From the NCBI RefSeq assembly GCF_042675965.1, contig NZ_JBHTKJ010000007.1, positions 186,001 to 250,000 on the forward strand: 64,000 bases of DNA, read 5' to 3'. The stretch comes from Virgibacillus_R byunsanensis. Its GTDB lineage: Bacteria > Bacillota > Bacilli > Bacillales > Amphibacillaceae. The notes beneath the pieces were generated by a model that was given only the letters and a program-made list of their open reading frames with translations, was not told the DNA's origin and made no database searches. The position numbers were made by a program, and so were the translations under genes. This document shows, in pieces, positions 43,199 to 51,126 of the stretch. How positions within the stretch are numbered: position 1 is the stretch's first letter; each line of letters begins with the position of its first letter.

Positions 43199-43231
43199 AA
43201 ACCCCGCTTTCGGTAGAGGCGGGGTTATTTT
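43199..43231 (+). terminator. Riboswitch-controlled intrinsic terminator
   Basis: AACCCCGC and GCGGGGTT form the stem (43200-43226) with an 11-base loop and ATTTTT after it. Its loop side CTTTCGGTA (43207-43215) is perfectly complementary to TACCGAAAG in the 3' strand of P1 (43099-43107), so the terminator and that long-range helix exclude each other. This is the probable expression platform. Confidence 0.75.
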
Positions 43232-43233
43232 TA

Positions 43234-43316
43234 GTAGATAATAAAGTATAAACTTTTTTATCTACAGTGCAACTTAGGCTTTCGCCATTAAGGCTGGCGA
43301 TAAGCCAAGTTTTCTA
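43234..43316. mobile_element. Palindromic mini-element related to the one at 10989
   Basis: It has the order of the 10989 copy: AAAGTATAAACTTTTTTA with flanking TAGATA/TATCTA, AGTGCAACTTAGGC, TTCGCCATTAAGGCTGGCG, AAGCCAAGTTTTCTAA. The stems are less perfect than in the other copy. It lies in the leader between the terminator and the DUF192 start, so it may add spacing or a hairpin to the pilus mRNA. Confidence 0.65.
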
Positions 43317-43336
43317 ATATACATGGAGGTGAATCT

Positions 43337-43681
43337 TTGAAGCTAGTAAACCTGAGTAATGATAAAGTGATCGCCGAAACAGTTAATCAAGCGTACAGTT
43401 TCGTTAAGAGGTTAAAAGGCTTGATGTTTACGGATAAACTTGAATCAGGTACTGGTGTACACATTAGACCCTGTCAATCCGTACACACGTTCTTCATGAA
43501 TTACTCCATCGATATTATATACCTAAACAAAGCAAACATAGTAGTTGCAATTGATGAAGCATTACCTCCGGGAAAAGTTGGAGGACGTTACGCTGACGCT
43601 GTTTCTGTTATTGAATTACCAACAGGAACCACTGGTAGAACGGAAACAAAAGTCGGAGATGAACTTATTTTTATATCATAA
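43337..43681 (+). CDS. DUF192 family protein, first gene of the pilus operon
   Basis: A 114-residue DUF192 protein: FVKRLKGLMFTDKLESGTGV, then CQSVHTFFMNYSIDIIYLNK and ALPPGKVGGRYADAVSVIEL, the standard core. Members are single-domain beta-rich proteins, often exported, but no signal peptide is present here. TTG start behind GGAGGTG at 43325-43331. In several Firmicutes DUF192 genes lie next to Tad/Flp loci, so a link to pilus assembly is suggested by context only. The pilin gene follows 25 bp later. Confidence 0.85.
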   Translation: MKLVNLSNDKVIAETVNQAYSFVKRLKGLMFTDKLESGTGVHIRPCQSVHTFFMNYSIDIIYLNKANIVVAIDEALPPGKVGGRYADAVSVIELPTGTTGRTETKVGDELIFIS

Positions 43682-43706
43682 AAAAACTTTAATAAAGGGA
43701 GAGATT

Positions 43707-43889
43707 ATGTTGATTAACAAATTAAAAGGCTTGTTTTTAGAAGAAGAAGGACAAGGTATGACTGAGTATGCGATCGTGTTGGGAGTAATTGCTGTTGGAG
43801 CTATTGGTGTACTTGTTGCTTTTGGAGACCAACTATCAGTAATTATTGGTGACGTAACTTCTAAAATTACAGGTGGATTTGGTTCATAA
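43707..43889 (+). CDS. flp: Flp-type IVb pilin
   Basis: A 60-residue major pilin precursor. It has a short basic leader with the prepilin site and following Flp motif EEEGQGMTEYAIVLGVIAVG, where cleavage after the Gly leaves a mature protein starting QGMTEYA; the Glu5-Tyr6 pair is the Flp hallmark. A hydrophobic helix of about 25 residues and a short GDQLSVIIGDVTSKITGGFG tail follow. AAAGGGAGAG sets the ATG at 43707. A longer reading in this frame from 43545 overlaps DUF192 and is not credible. A strong terminator right after the stop should make pilin mRNA far more abundant than the machinery mRNA. Confidence 0.93.
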   Translation: MLINKLKGLFLEEEGQGMTEYAIVLGVIAVGAIGVLVAFGDQLSVIIGDVTSKITGGFGS

Positions 43890-43912
43890 AGATCTAAGGA
43901 TTATATTTTAAC

Positions 43913-43945
43913 AAAAACAGCTTTACACATGTAAAGCTGTTTTTG
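43913..43945 (+). terminator. Intrinsic terminator after the pilin gene
   Basis: AAAAACAGCTTTAC-acat-GTAAAGCTGTTTTT, a perfect 14 bp stem with T run. It lies inside the operon; partial read-through must supply the remaining tad genes unless they have another promoter. Confidence 0.88.
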
Positions 43946-43978
43946 TAAACCAATAACATTAGAAAGGGGAGCATTGAC

Positions 43979-44494
43979 TTGTTAAATGGATTATTACTAA
44001 TAGTTTTAGTAATCAGCGTCATAACAGACCTGAAATCACGAAAAATTTATAATAAAGTCATTTTTCCAGCATTGCTTCTTGCCTTTCTATTAAATGGAAT
44101 CCTTTATGGGTGGTCAGGTCTTTTGGAAAGTTTCTTAGGTTTTCTAACTGGGCTTGGCATTCTATTGATTCCTTATCTGATGGGCGGCATGGGAGCAGGT
44201 GATGTCAAACTGTTAGCTTTAGTTGGAGCAGTTAAAGGAGCATCATTTGTATTTATTTCAGCTATATATATGGGTTTGATTGGCGGAGTAATTGGATTAA
44301 TCGTTTTACTATTTAAAAAAGGTGTATTCAATCGCTTTAAAGCTATCTTCAAATCACTATGCGGCATCAGATACGGTATCAAACCTTCTCTTAAGCCTAA
44401 CAAAGATGGGCTTCAAGCAACCTTTCCTTATGGAGTTGCGATTGCGGGTGGGGCCATAATGACATTTATGCTTAATGGAGTTGGATCACTATGA
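43979..44494 (+). CDS. tadV: A24 family prepilin peptidase (TadV/CpaA)
   Basis: A 171-residue membrane aspartic protease that cuts the pilin leader. The first catalytic Asp is in SVITDLKSRKIYNKVIFPAL near residue 15, the second in the GGMGAGDVKLLALVGAV motif near 70 (GxGD). Six hydrophobic helices fit the family. It starts with TTG behind AGAAAGGGGAG. It overlaps the next gene by four bases (ATGA). It processes the Flp pilin and probably the TadE/TadG pseudopilins. Confidence 0.92.
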   Translation: MLNGLLLIVLVISVITDLKSRKIYNKVIFPALLLAFLLNGILYGWSGLLESFLGFLTGLGILLIPYLMGGMGAGDVKLLALVGAVKGASFVFISAIYMGLIGGVIGLIVLLFKKGVFNRFKAIFKSLCGIRYGIKPSLKPNKDGLQATFPYGVAIAGGAIMTFMLNGVGSL

Positions 44495-44862
44495 TTCGTG
44501 AGGAAAAAGGGCAATCAATTGTCGAGTTTACGTTAGTTATACCGATCCTTTTACTATTATTAGTCGGTATATTCGATGTGGGTAAGTTGACTTTTGAATA
44601 TTCTTCGCTTCACTTTTCTGGACAGGAATCAGTAAGAGTAGCAGGTCTAGGGGGGACTTTTGATGAAATTGAAACAAAAGCTCGCAATAGCTTTAATGCC
44701 GGCGATGGTACAAAGCTGACTGTCGAACCTCTTCCTCCACCAGATGAGCGTGTGTCTGGGGAATATATAACCATAACGTTAACATACCCCTATCAACCTC
44801 TAACACCACTTTTTACAGATCCAATTGAACTTAGTGTTGATTCAACTATTCGTGTAGAGTGA
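44491..44862 (+). CDS. tadE: TadE-like minor pilin
   Basis: A 123-residue pseudopilin. The N-terminal EEKGQSIVEFTLVIPILLLL has the TadE processing site (Gly then a Glu five residues on) and a single transmembrane helix. The exported part is small and beta-rich (YITITLTYPYQPLTPLF). It begins in an ATGA overlap with the prepilin peptidase, so translation is coupled. It is expected to sit in the pilus base or tip and assist assembly. Confidence 0.88.
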   Translation: MIREEKGQSIVEFTLVIPILLLLLVGIFDVGKLTFEYSSLHFSGQESVRVAGLGGTFDEIETKARNSFNAGDGTKLTVEPLPPPDERVSGEYITITLTYPYQPLTPLFTDPIELSVDSTIRVE

Positions 44863-44872
44863 GGGGATTCGC

Positions 44873-45784
44873 ATGAAAAAGTTAAAAGAAATTTTTTTAA
44901 AACAAAGTGGCAGTGTACTTGTCCTTGTGGCATTTGCATTTACGGGTCTAATGGGAATGACAGGTCTTGCTATTGATGGTGGCACCATTTATATGAATAA
45001 AGCAGAGTTGCAAAAGATAGCAAATGCAGCCGTCTTATCTGGGGCACAGGAGTTAACTTCTGAGGATGAACAAGATGTTAGAGACATCGTGGATGATATT
45101 ACCATACAACACAATGAGCAAGACACACTTGGTCCAGTAGATATTACAATGAAAGATAGTGTAAAAGTTAACTTGAATAAAACAGTTCCTCTTTCATTTC
45201 TAAAGCTATTTGGTATTGATACATTAGATGTACGTGTTGATGCAACAGCTGGTCTTGGTGTCATGGGACGTGCTGTAGGTGCCGTCCCGTTAGGTGTTGA
45301 AGAAGATTATAATTTTGAATACGGTGAGACACATTTCTTAAAAGTTGGTTCAGGAGACTCTGACTATGGTGAGTTTGGTATTTTGGGATTAGATGGCCCA
45401 GGAGCGAAAACATATGAAGAGACATTTCGAAATGGATTCGATGAAGAATTGGCAATTGGTGACATTGTTAATACAGAATCAGGGAATATTTCAGGTAAAA
45501 CTAGTGAGGTAGTAGAAGAAAAAATAAATCAATGTGATGACATGAATGATCGAAATTGTGCTAGAATTTTATTAGTTCCAGTATATAAACCATATAATGA
45601 TGATGGCGGTAAGGTTAAGCAAGTTGAAATTACTGGCTTTGCTTATTTTTATCTTTTGGATCCGACTACTATTGAAGCGGACGATGATACGGTTCCAGGT
45701 ATTTTTATCGAAAGAACAGGTACAGGCTTTACGGAAACGGGCGCAGTGAATCGTGGAGCTTATAGCATCAAATTAACGGAGTAG
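44873..45784 (+). CDS. TadG-family pilus assembly protein
   Basis: A 303-residue protein with one N-terminal helix: KQSGSVLVLVAFAFTGLMGM then TGLAIDGGTIYMNKAELQKI and ANAAVLSGAQELT, the TadG-like N-terminal domain (Pfam-type Tad/TadG_N). The rest is an external domain of mixed beta structure (VDITMKDSVKVNLNKTVPLS, LGVMGRAVGAVPLGVEEDYN) with a probable disulfide pair CDDMNDRNC. It lacks the von Willebrand domain of longer TadG proteins. It lies 10 bp after tadE and directly before cpaB. Confidence 0.82.
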   Translation: MKKLKEIFLKQSGSVLVLVAFAFTGLMGMTGLAIDGGTIYMNKAELQKIANAAVLSGAQELTSEDEQDVRDIVDDITIQHNEQDTLGPVDITMKDSVKVNLNKTVPLSFLKLFGIDTLDVRVDATAGLGVMGRAVGAVPLGVEEDYNFEYGETHFLKVGSGDSDYGEFGILGLDGPGAKTYEETFRNGFDEELAIGDIVNTESGNISGKTSEVVEEKINQCDDMNDRNCARILLVPVYKPYNDDGGKVKQVEITGFAYFYLLDPTTIEADDDTVPGIFIERTGTGFTETGAVNRGAYSIKLTE

Positions 45785-45793
45785 GTGACAGAC

Positions 45794-46468
45794 ATGCGTT
45801 CAAGAATAATATTCCTTTTAGCTTTAATCATGGGAATCATAACAACAATTCTATTTTTTAATTATACCAAACAGTATGAAACAGAAGAGGTTGTCCAACA
45901 GCAAGAGACCGTTCAAGTTGTCCAAACGAAAGAAAAGATAGCGGAAAACCAGGTTATTACCGCTGAAGTACTTAAAGTGGTTAATGTGATTAAGGAAAAT
46001 ATTCACCCACAATCGGTTTCGGAAATTTCTGAAGTTGAAGGTAAAATTTCAACTGCAGTAATGGAACAAGGTGAAATTGTCGTAGCACATCGAGTGAAAG
46101 ATCAGCAAGATGAGAATTTGTTGCTGTCACTTAAAATACAGGATGGATATAGAGCGGTTTCCATCGGAGTTAATCATGTTCAATCCGTTACAAACATGAT
46201 TGAACCTGAGGATCGTGTGGATGTTTTCTTAACTGAAACTAACGATGATGATGAAATCATTTCTGAGGAGATCTTTTCAGATATTCGTGTCCTTGCTGTA
46301 GGTAGGAAAATGAATCCACCACAAAATGAATCAACTTATTCAGAGTACAGTGCCGTAACGTTAGAACTAGAGCCTAATGATGCAAATATGTTAATCAATG
46401 CGTCCGCAACAGGGAACATTCACTTTACATTGCATCCCAGTACTATCTCCTCAGGTTCTCAGGATTAG
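45794..46468 (+). CDS. cpaB: Flp pilus assembly protein CpaB (RcpC)
   Basis: A 224-residue membrane-anchored protein. One N-terminal helix (IIFLLALIMGIITTILFFN) is followed by an SAF domain (VVQTKEKIAENQVITAEVLK ... GEIVVAHRV) and the RcpC/CpaB domain (GYRAVSIGVNHVQSVTNMIE, DRVDVFLT, ALELEPNDA-like VTLELEPNDANMLINAS). In Gram-negative bacteria CpaB works with the secretin; here no secretin exists, so a role at the cell wall or membrane exit is likely. I prefer the ATG at 45794 behind GGAGTAGGTG over the GTG at 45785. Confidence 0.88.
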   Translation: MRSRIIFLLALIMGIITTILFFNYTKQYETEEVVQQQETVQVVQTKEKIAENQVITAEVLKVVNVIKENIHPQSVSEISEVEGKISTAVMEQGEIVVAHRVKDQQDENLLLSLKIQDGYRAVSIGVNHVQSVTNMIEPEDRVDVFLTETNDDDEIISEEIFSDIRVLAVGRKMNPPQNESTYSEYSAVTLELEPNDANMLINASATGNIHFTLHPSTISSGSQD

Positions 46469-46497
46469 GCGTTTGTCGTATCAAGGAGGAAAGCTTA

Positions 46498-47310
46498 ATG
46501 GCAGAAATAAAACAACAAGTGGATAATGGTAAAACAATAGCGGTTTGTGGTGCAAAAGGAGGAATAGGCAGAACGCTAATTTCAGTTAATTTAGCTATTG
46601 CCTTAAGCAAAAAAAATCTAAATGTAAACCTGTTAGATGCTGATTTTCAATTTGGAGATGTAAGTGTAGCTATGGATCTGCAACCGTCTTTTACCATGAA
46701 AGATGTTGTGGGTGAATTGAAAAGCATAGACGAAAGCTCTATTAATAACTATTTAACTGCCCACTCATCAGGTGTCAGTGTTTTACCGTCCCCAGAAAGA
46801 CCAGAATTTGCCGAACTCGTTACCACCGATGCATTGTTGCAAGTAGTTGATATGCTACGGAAACAATCTGATTATCTAGTTGTTGATACAGGTATGGGTA
46901 TCCAGGAACAGACCTTGGATGTGCTGGAACAAGCTGACCAAATACTGGTCGTCACTAATTTGGAAATGACAGCTTTAAAAAGCACAAGGCTAATGCTGGA
47001 AACACTAGAGAAGCTAGGGATCCGTGAAAAGGTTATTCTAGTTGTTAATCGATATGATATGGACAGTCTAATTAAAGCAGAAGACGTCCCAGATATGCTA
47101 GGATCTAAAGACACGATATTTATCCCCAATGATTTTAAATCAGCCTCCCAATCCTTAAATCTAGGAATTCCTTTAGTTATTAGTCGGTCAAAATCAAATT
47201 TATCAAAAGCGTTCTTTAGAATAGCTGAGAAATTAATTTCTAATCATGGTGTTTCGAATGAAGTTAGAAAAAGTAAAAAACGGTCAAAATTATTTTCCAG
47301 AAAAAAGTAA
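46498..47310 (+). CDS. TadZ/CpaE-type ParA/MinD ATPase
   Basis: A 270-residue ATPase of the MinD/ParA superfamily that positions Tad systems. The deviant Walker A is CGAKGGIGRTLISVNLA, Walker A' is LLDADFQFGDVSVAM, and DTGMGIQEQTLDVLEQADQI is the second acidic block. It lacks the receiver-like domain of long CpaE proteins. The basic tail VRKSKKRSKLFSRKK may touch the membrane or the TadA ATPase. AAGGAGGAAAG sets the ATG. It sits between cpaB and tadA, the usual order. Confidence 0.9.
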   Translation: MAEIKQQVDNGKTIAVCGAKGGIGRTLISVNLAIALSKKNLNVNLLDADFQFGDVSVAMDLQPSFTMKDVVGELKSIDESSINNYLTAHSSGVSVLPSPERPEFAELVTTDALLQVVDMLRKQSDYLVVDTGMGIQEQTLDVLEQADQILVVTNLEMTALKSTRLMLETLEKLGIREKVILVVNRYDMDSLIKAEDVPDMLGSKDTIFIPNDFKSASQSLNLGIPLVISRSKSNLSKAFFRIAEKLISNHGVSNEVRKSKKRSKLFSRKK

Positions 47311-47325
47311 AGGAGGGACTGGTGT

Positions 47326-48762
47326 ATGAGTAGTCTTCTTAATCGAATTCAACAAAGAGGTAATGAGGGATCAACGGTTCCAACAAAAGTGAAAGCTACT
47401 GACAGTCCTGTTCAACAATCCTCCGTTAGTCAAGAGGTGACTAAAACAGAGAAGCCTCCAAAGAAGCAGGCCTCAAAGAAACCTGTTGAATCAAAACAAA
47501 GTGAAAAGCACAAACAGCTGAAAAGTTTATTACATAAGCAAATATTGCAAGAAATGAAGGACAAAGATGATATTGATGCCATCATTCCAAAAATTGACGA
47601 AATGGCAATTGAAATTATGAAGGAAGATGAATCATTCCGCGGATCGGTTGATCGAAAAAAGATCGTGGAAGAGCTTAGTAATGATTTAACTGGATTCGGA
47701 CCGATCAATCCACTTCTTTTAGATGAAGAAGTCTCAGAAGTAATGGTTAATGGGCCAAACCAAGTCTATTGTGAAAGAAATGGAAAACTCGTTCACACAG
47801 ATGTAACGTTTAGGGACAATGAACATGTCATGCATGTGATTGAACGAATTGTTGCCCCTTTAGGACGTCGTATTGATGAGAGCAGTCCTATGGTTGATGC
47901 TCGTTTGCCTGATGGCTCTCGTGTAAACGCGATTATTCCGCCTTTAGCATTAAATGGACCAACCATAACGATTCGGAAATTTTCTGAAGACCCATTTATC
48001 ATTGATGACCTTGTACATTTTGGTACATTATCAAATGAAATGGCCACTTTTTTAGACGTTTGTGTAAAAGCTAGATTAAATATGTTTGTTAGTGGTGGGA
48101 CTGGGTCAGGTAAAACAACTACGTTAAACGTTCTATCCAATTTCATCCCAAGTGATGAACGAATTGTAACCATTGAGGATGCAGCAGAGCTTCAGTTAGG
48201 CCAGGATCACGTTGTTTCCTTAGAATCCAGACCTCCCAATATTGAAGGAAAAGGTGCGATTATGATTCGCGACTTAGTACGGAACTCACTAAGAATGCGT
48301 CCAGATCGGGTTGTTATTGGTGAGGTACGTGGTGCTGAGGCATTAGATATGCTTCAGGCCATGAATACAGGTCATGACGGCTCACTTGCGACAGGTCACT
48401 CGAATAGCCCGCGGGACATGATTTCACGACTGGAAACCATGGTACTTATGGCGGGAGTAGATCTTCCCATTAAGGCAATCCGGGAACAAATAGCTGGTGC
48501 CATTGATGTGATTATTCAGCAATCTAGACTGAAAGATGGGTCACGGAAAATCACCAAAATAACGGAGGTTCAAGGAATGGAAGGCGATATTATTGTCTTA
48601 CAGGATATTTTCTCCTTCGATCAAAAAGGCTTGGACGAGAACGGAAAAGTGATTGGGAAATTAGTGCCGACTGGAGTCCGTCCGAAATTTTATGAACGAA
48701 TGGAGAATTCAGGTATGTTCATTTCGCCGGATGTCTTTATTGAAAAAGAGGAGACTATATGA
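47326..48762 (+). CDS. tadA: TadA/CpaF secretion ATPase
   Basis: A 478-residue hexameric motor that drives pilin assembly. After a Lys/Gln-rich N-terminal extension (about residues 1-65) come the CpaF N-domain (LTGFGPINPLLLDEEVSEVM) and the ATPase core: Walker A VSGGTGSGKTTTLNVLSNF near residue 263, the Asp box IVTIEDAAELQL, Walker B DRVVIGEVRGAEALDMLQA near 332 and the His box TGHDGSLATGHSNSPRDM. All catalytic parts are intact. AAAGGAGGG precedes the ATG. It overlaps tadB by four bases. Confidence 0.95.
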   Translation: MSSLLNRIQQRGNEGSTVPTKVKATDSPVQQSSVSQEVTKTEKPPKKQASKKPVESKQSEKHKQLKSLLHKQILQEMKDKDDIDAIIPKIDEMAIEIMKEDESFRGSVDRKKIVEELSNDLTGFGPINPLLLDEEVSEVMVNGPNQVYCERNGKLVHTDVTFRDNEHVMHVIERIVAPLGRRIDESSPMVDARLPDGSRVNAIIPPLALNGPTITIRKFSEDPFIIDDLVHFGTLSNEMATFLDVCVKARLNMFVSGGTGSGKTTTLNVLSNFIPSDERIVTIEDAAELQLGQDHVVSLESRPPNIEGKGAIMIRDLVRNSLRMRPDRVVIGEVRGAEALDMLQAMNTGHDGSLATGHSNSPRDMISRLETMVLMAGVDLPIKAIREQIAGAIDVIIQQSRLKDGSRKITKITEVQGMEGDIIVLQDIFSFDQKGLDENGKVIGKLVPTGVRPKFYERMENSGMFISPDVFIEKEETI

Positions 48763-49736
48763 AAGGCTTGATGCTCGTATTATTTTTTCTGTCCATTTTC
48801 TTGTTATTCCAGGCTATTTTGCAACGTTTAGTTCCAGCTAAACAAAACGTAATGGAAAAGAGAATTAATTATTATTTTACCGATCCAGAAAACGTGGAAA
48901 AGGAAGACAAAAAGCCTAAGAAAAAGTTGCGTCTTCAATTTAACTTGGATTTTACCAAGCAAAGTGTCCGTAAAAAGTTGTTGACGAAAGATAGAAACAA
49001 GAAATTAGAGCTATTATTATACCAAGCTGGAGTACCACTAAAGCCGGAGGAATACGTCATCTTTCAGTGGATCTCAGTTTGTTTAAGTACGGGTATTCTT
49101 TATATAATCGTTGACCACATCGTTATCGTACCTTTTGGCGTAATAATCGGTTACCTAATCCCTAAGATAATTATCAAAAGGAAAAAGCATAATCGTGCTA
49201 AGTCATTTAATGATGCCTTACCTGAAATGATCGCTTCTGTAGTCGGGGCCTTAAAAGCAGGTTTTAGTTTTCCACAAGCACTCAAATCAGTAGCAGCAGA
49301 AGCGCAATCTCCTATGAAAGAAGAAATAGAAACCGTTTTGCGGGAAATGCAATATGGCACAACCATGGATGAAGCGTTGAATAATCTGTATGAACGTATG
49401 CCTAGCGAGGATTTGTATTTAATGATTCAAGCCATTCTTATTCAACGACAAGTAGGTGGAAATCTCGCCACTGTTTTGGAAAAGATTGTACAAACGATTA
49501 GAGATCGAATTAAGATTCAAGGGCAAATCAGCACGTTAACGGCACAAGGAAAGTTGTCCGGAGCAGTTATTGGTCTGTTACCAGTAGGCATTGGTTTTCT
49601 CCTTTATCTGATGCAGCCAGAATATATTGGAAAATTATTCACCCATCCACTAGGAATTGGACTCATGATAGGTGCGGTAGTGTCCTGTTCTGTTGGTTTC
49701 TTCCTAATTCAAAAAATAACGACAATAGAGGTGTAA
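48759..49736 (+). CDS. tadB: TadB (type II secretion F-domain platform protein)
   Basis: A 325-residue inner-membrane platform protein. The T2SSF domain covers about residues 155-280 (FNDALPEMIASVVGALKAGF, SFPQALKSVAAEA, then QRQVGGNLATVLEKIVQTIR). One helix lies at the N-terminus, two near 110-130 and two at the end. The ATG overlaps the tadA stop. TadB and TadC together form the membrane base that the TadA motor acts on. Confidence 0.92.
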   Translation: MKGLMLVLFFLSIFLLFQAILQRLVPAKQNVMEKRINYYFTDPENVEKEDKKPKKKLRLQFNLDFTKQSVRKKLLTKDRNKKLELLLYQAGVPLKPEEYVIFQWISVCLSTGILYIIVDHIVIVPFGVIIGYLIPKIIIKRKKHNRAKSFNDALPEMIASVVGALKAGFSFPQALKSVAAEAQSPMKEEIETVLREMQYGTTMDEALNNLYERMPSEDLYLMIQAILIQRQVGGNLATVLEKIVQTIRDRIKIQGQISTLTAQGKLSGAVIGLLPVGIGFLLYLMQPEYIGKLFTHPLGIGLMIGAVVSCSVGFFLIQKITTIEV

Positions 49737-49740
49737 TGTC

Positions 49741-50661
49741 ATGCTGTATGTGACCTATTTACTAACACTTTTCTTACTTGTTTTTGGTATAGTTGCTTGG
49801 CGAAAAGAGAAGAAGCAGCGGATTAAAAGGAGAATTGCGTCCACATTTCAAACCGATGTAGAGGTGAAAACAAGCAAGCCAACCGATGAAATCAAAAAGC
49901 GGTCATTTTCAAGCAGAATAATATCTCCTATTTGGAAACAATTAAAACAGATTTTTAAACGAAATTTATCCAGTGAAAAAAGAGATAAAATTGATATCAA
50001 ACTACTCAGAGCAGGTAATCCATTTGGCATGACACCAGTTGAGTTTCGCATCATTCAATTGGCAATGTTTGTTTTGCTTCCATTGATATTTGGATTGTAT
50101 GGCTTTTTGTTGCAATTATCTTTTGGCGTTATCGTATTTTTTTGTATGTTTGGATTGTTTATTGCTACTTTTTTACCGTCGTTCTACTTGAAACAAAAAA
50201 CACAAGCAAGGAACAAGTTAGCTCTTAGAGAACTGCCTGACTTTTTGGATTTGTTGACCGTTAGTATTGAAGCAGGTTTAGGTTTTGATTCTGCGTTAAG
50301 TAAAGTGGTTTCTAAAAAAGATGGCGTGCTATCAATGGAGTTCCAGCGGTGCTTAGAAGAAATGCGTTTAGGTAAAACAAGACGAGAAGCGCTCACGGGT
50401 GTGAGAGAACGTGTCACTATTGATGATGTAAAATCATTAATAGGTAGCATTATTCAAGCCGAGCAACTGGGGATTGGGATGGTACAAGTCCTAAATGTTC
50501 AGTCTCTAGAAATCAGGGAAAGTAGGAAGCAACGAGCAGAAGAACAAGCAATGAAAGCACCAATCAAAATGCTTTTCCCACTCGTGTTGTTTATCTTCCC
50601 TTGTATATTTATCGTTATATTAGGGCCAGTAGTGATTGATCTGATTGAGACATTGTTGTAG
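49741..50661 (+). CDS. tadC: TadC (type II secretion F-domain platform protein)
   Basis: A 306-residue second platform protein with the same fold as TadB: RELPDFLDLLTVSIEAGLGF then DSALSKVV and LIGSIIQAEQLGIGMVQVLN, followed by two C-terminal helices (FPLVLFIFPCIFIVILGPVV). One helix lies at the extreme N-terminus and two near residues 100-145. It begins 5 bp after tadB and is the last gene of the pilus operon. No clear terminator follows directly; a GTGCCTGTCACTTCC repeat starts 10 bp later. Confidence 0.92.
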   Translation: MLYVTYLLTLFLLVFGIVAWRKEKKQRIKRRIASTFQTDVEVKTSKPTDEIKKRSFSSRIISPIWKQLKQIFKRNLSSEKRDKIDIKLLRAGNPFGMTPVEFRIIQLAMFVLLPLIFGLYGFLLQLSFGVIVFFCMFGLFIATFLPSFYLKQKTQARNKLALRELPDFLDLLTVSIEAGLGFDSALSKVVSKKDGVLSMEFQRCLEEMRLGKTRREALTGVRERVTIDDVKSLIGSIIQAEQLGIGMVQVLNVQSLEIRESRKQRAEEQAMKAPIKMLFPLVLFIFPCIFIVILGPVVIDLIETLL

Positions 50662-50670
50662 TTTTGGGGG

Positions 50671-50790
50671 GTGCCTGTCACTTCCTGGTTTATGTTGAAA
50701 TATGTCGAAAGCAGATCATTAGTTTTATAGAAGGTGTAGGCGTTTGTGTGTGGGAGAAAGAAGTACAAGAAAATTCGGGACAAAGATATG
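50671..50790. repeat. GTGCCTGTCACTTCC element after tadC
   Basis: GTGCCTGTCACTTCCTGG is followed by ATATGTCGAAAGCAG and a tail with AAGAAGTACAAGAAAATTCGGG, combining the words of the 2821/6675 family and a trace of the GAAGTACAAGAACC family. Confidence 0.5.
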
Positions 50791-50870
50791 TTATATTATT
50801 ACTAATACATACGACGACATAAATGAAAGAAAAAGAGAATAACATGATTGTACCTGTACAACTATTATAT

Positions 50871-51040
50871 GTGACCGCTTGTGAATCAGATCAACGACGT
50901 CATCCTGGAAGGGAATGAACAAGCTTTAGCCATGCAAGTATGCTAGTACGATATAAGGATATTGTTCCTGGTACTGATGCTATTTGAGTTCGCAAAACTG
51001 AGAAATATAATGCTAGTAAAACTAACGTTGACTGATTGAG
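50871..51040 (+). pseudogene. Short decayed coding fragment, unknown family
   Basis: Frame pieces PLVNQINDVILEGNEQALAM and SMLVRYKDIVPGTDAI join by one shift and end VRKTEKYNASKTNVD with a stop, followed by a strong terminator. This suggests the end of a lost gene. I do not recognise the family. The rest of the 465 bp spacer 50662-51126 holds the repeat and terminator only. Confidence 0.3.
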
Positions 51041-51047
51041 TCATTTG

Positions 51048-51088
51048 AAATACTGTTAATCTGAGAGTAAAGGATTAACAGTATTTTT
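51048..51088 (+). terminator. Intrinsic terminator before the TauE/SafE gene
   Basis: AAATACTGTTAAT pairs with ATTAACAGTATTT and T residues follow. It may also end the pilus operon transcript. Confidence 0.8.
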
Positions 51089-51126
51089 ATATCATTATCT
51101 GCGCTATCAGTTGAGAGGTGGAAAAA

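Noticed and set aside
43199..43231. Terminator of the upstream O-antigen-ligase gene only
   Set aside because: It lies beyond the aptamer and is exactly complementary in its loop to P1, which points to riboswitch control instead.
43545..43889. Longer version of the pilin gene
   Set aside because: The extension overlaps DUF192 in another frame; the ATG at 43707 has a good ribosome site and gives a normal Flp prepilin.
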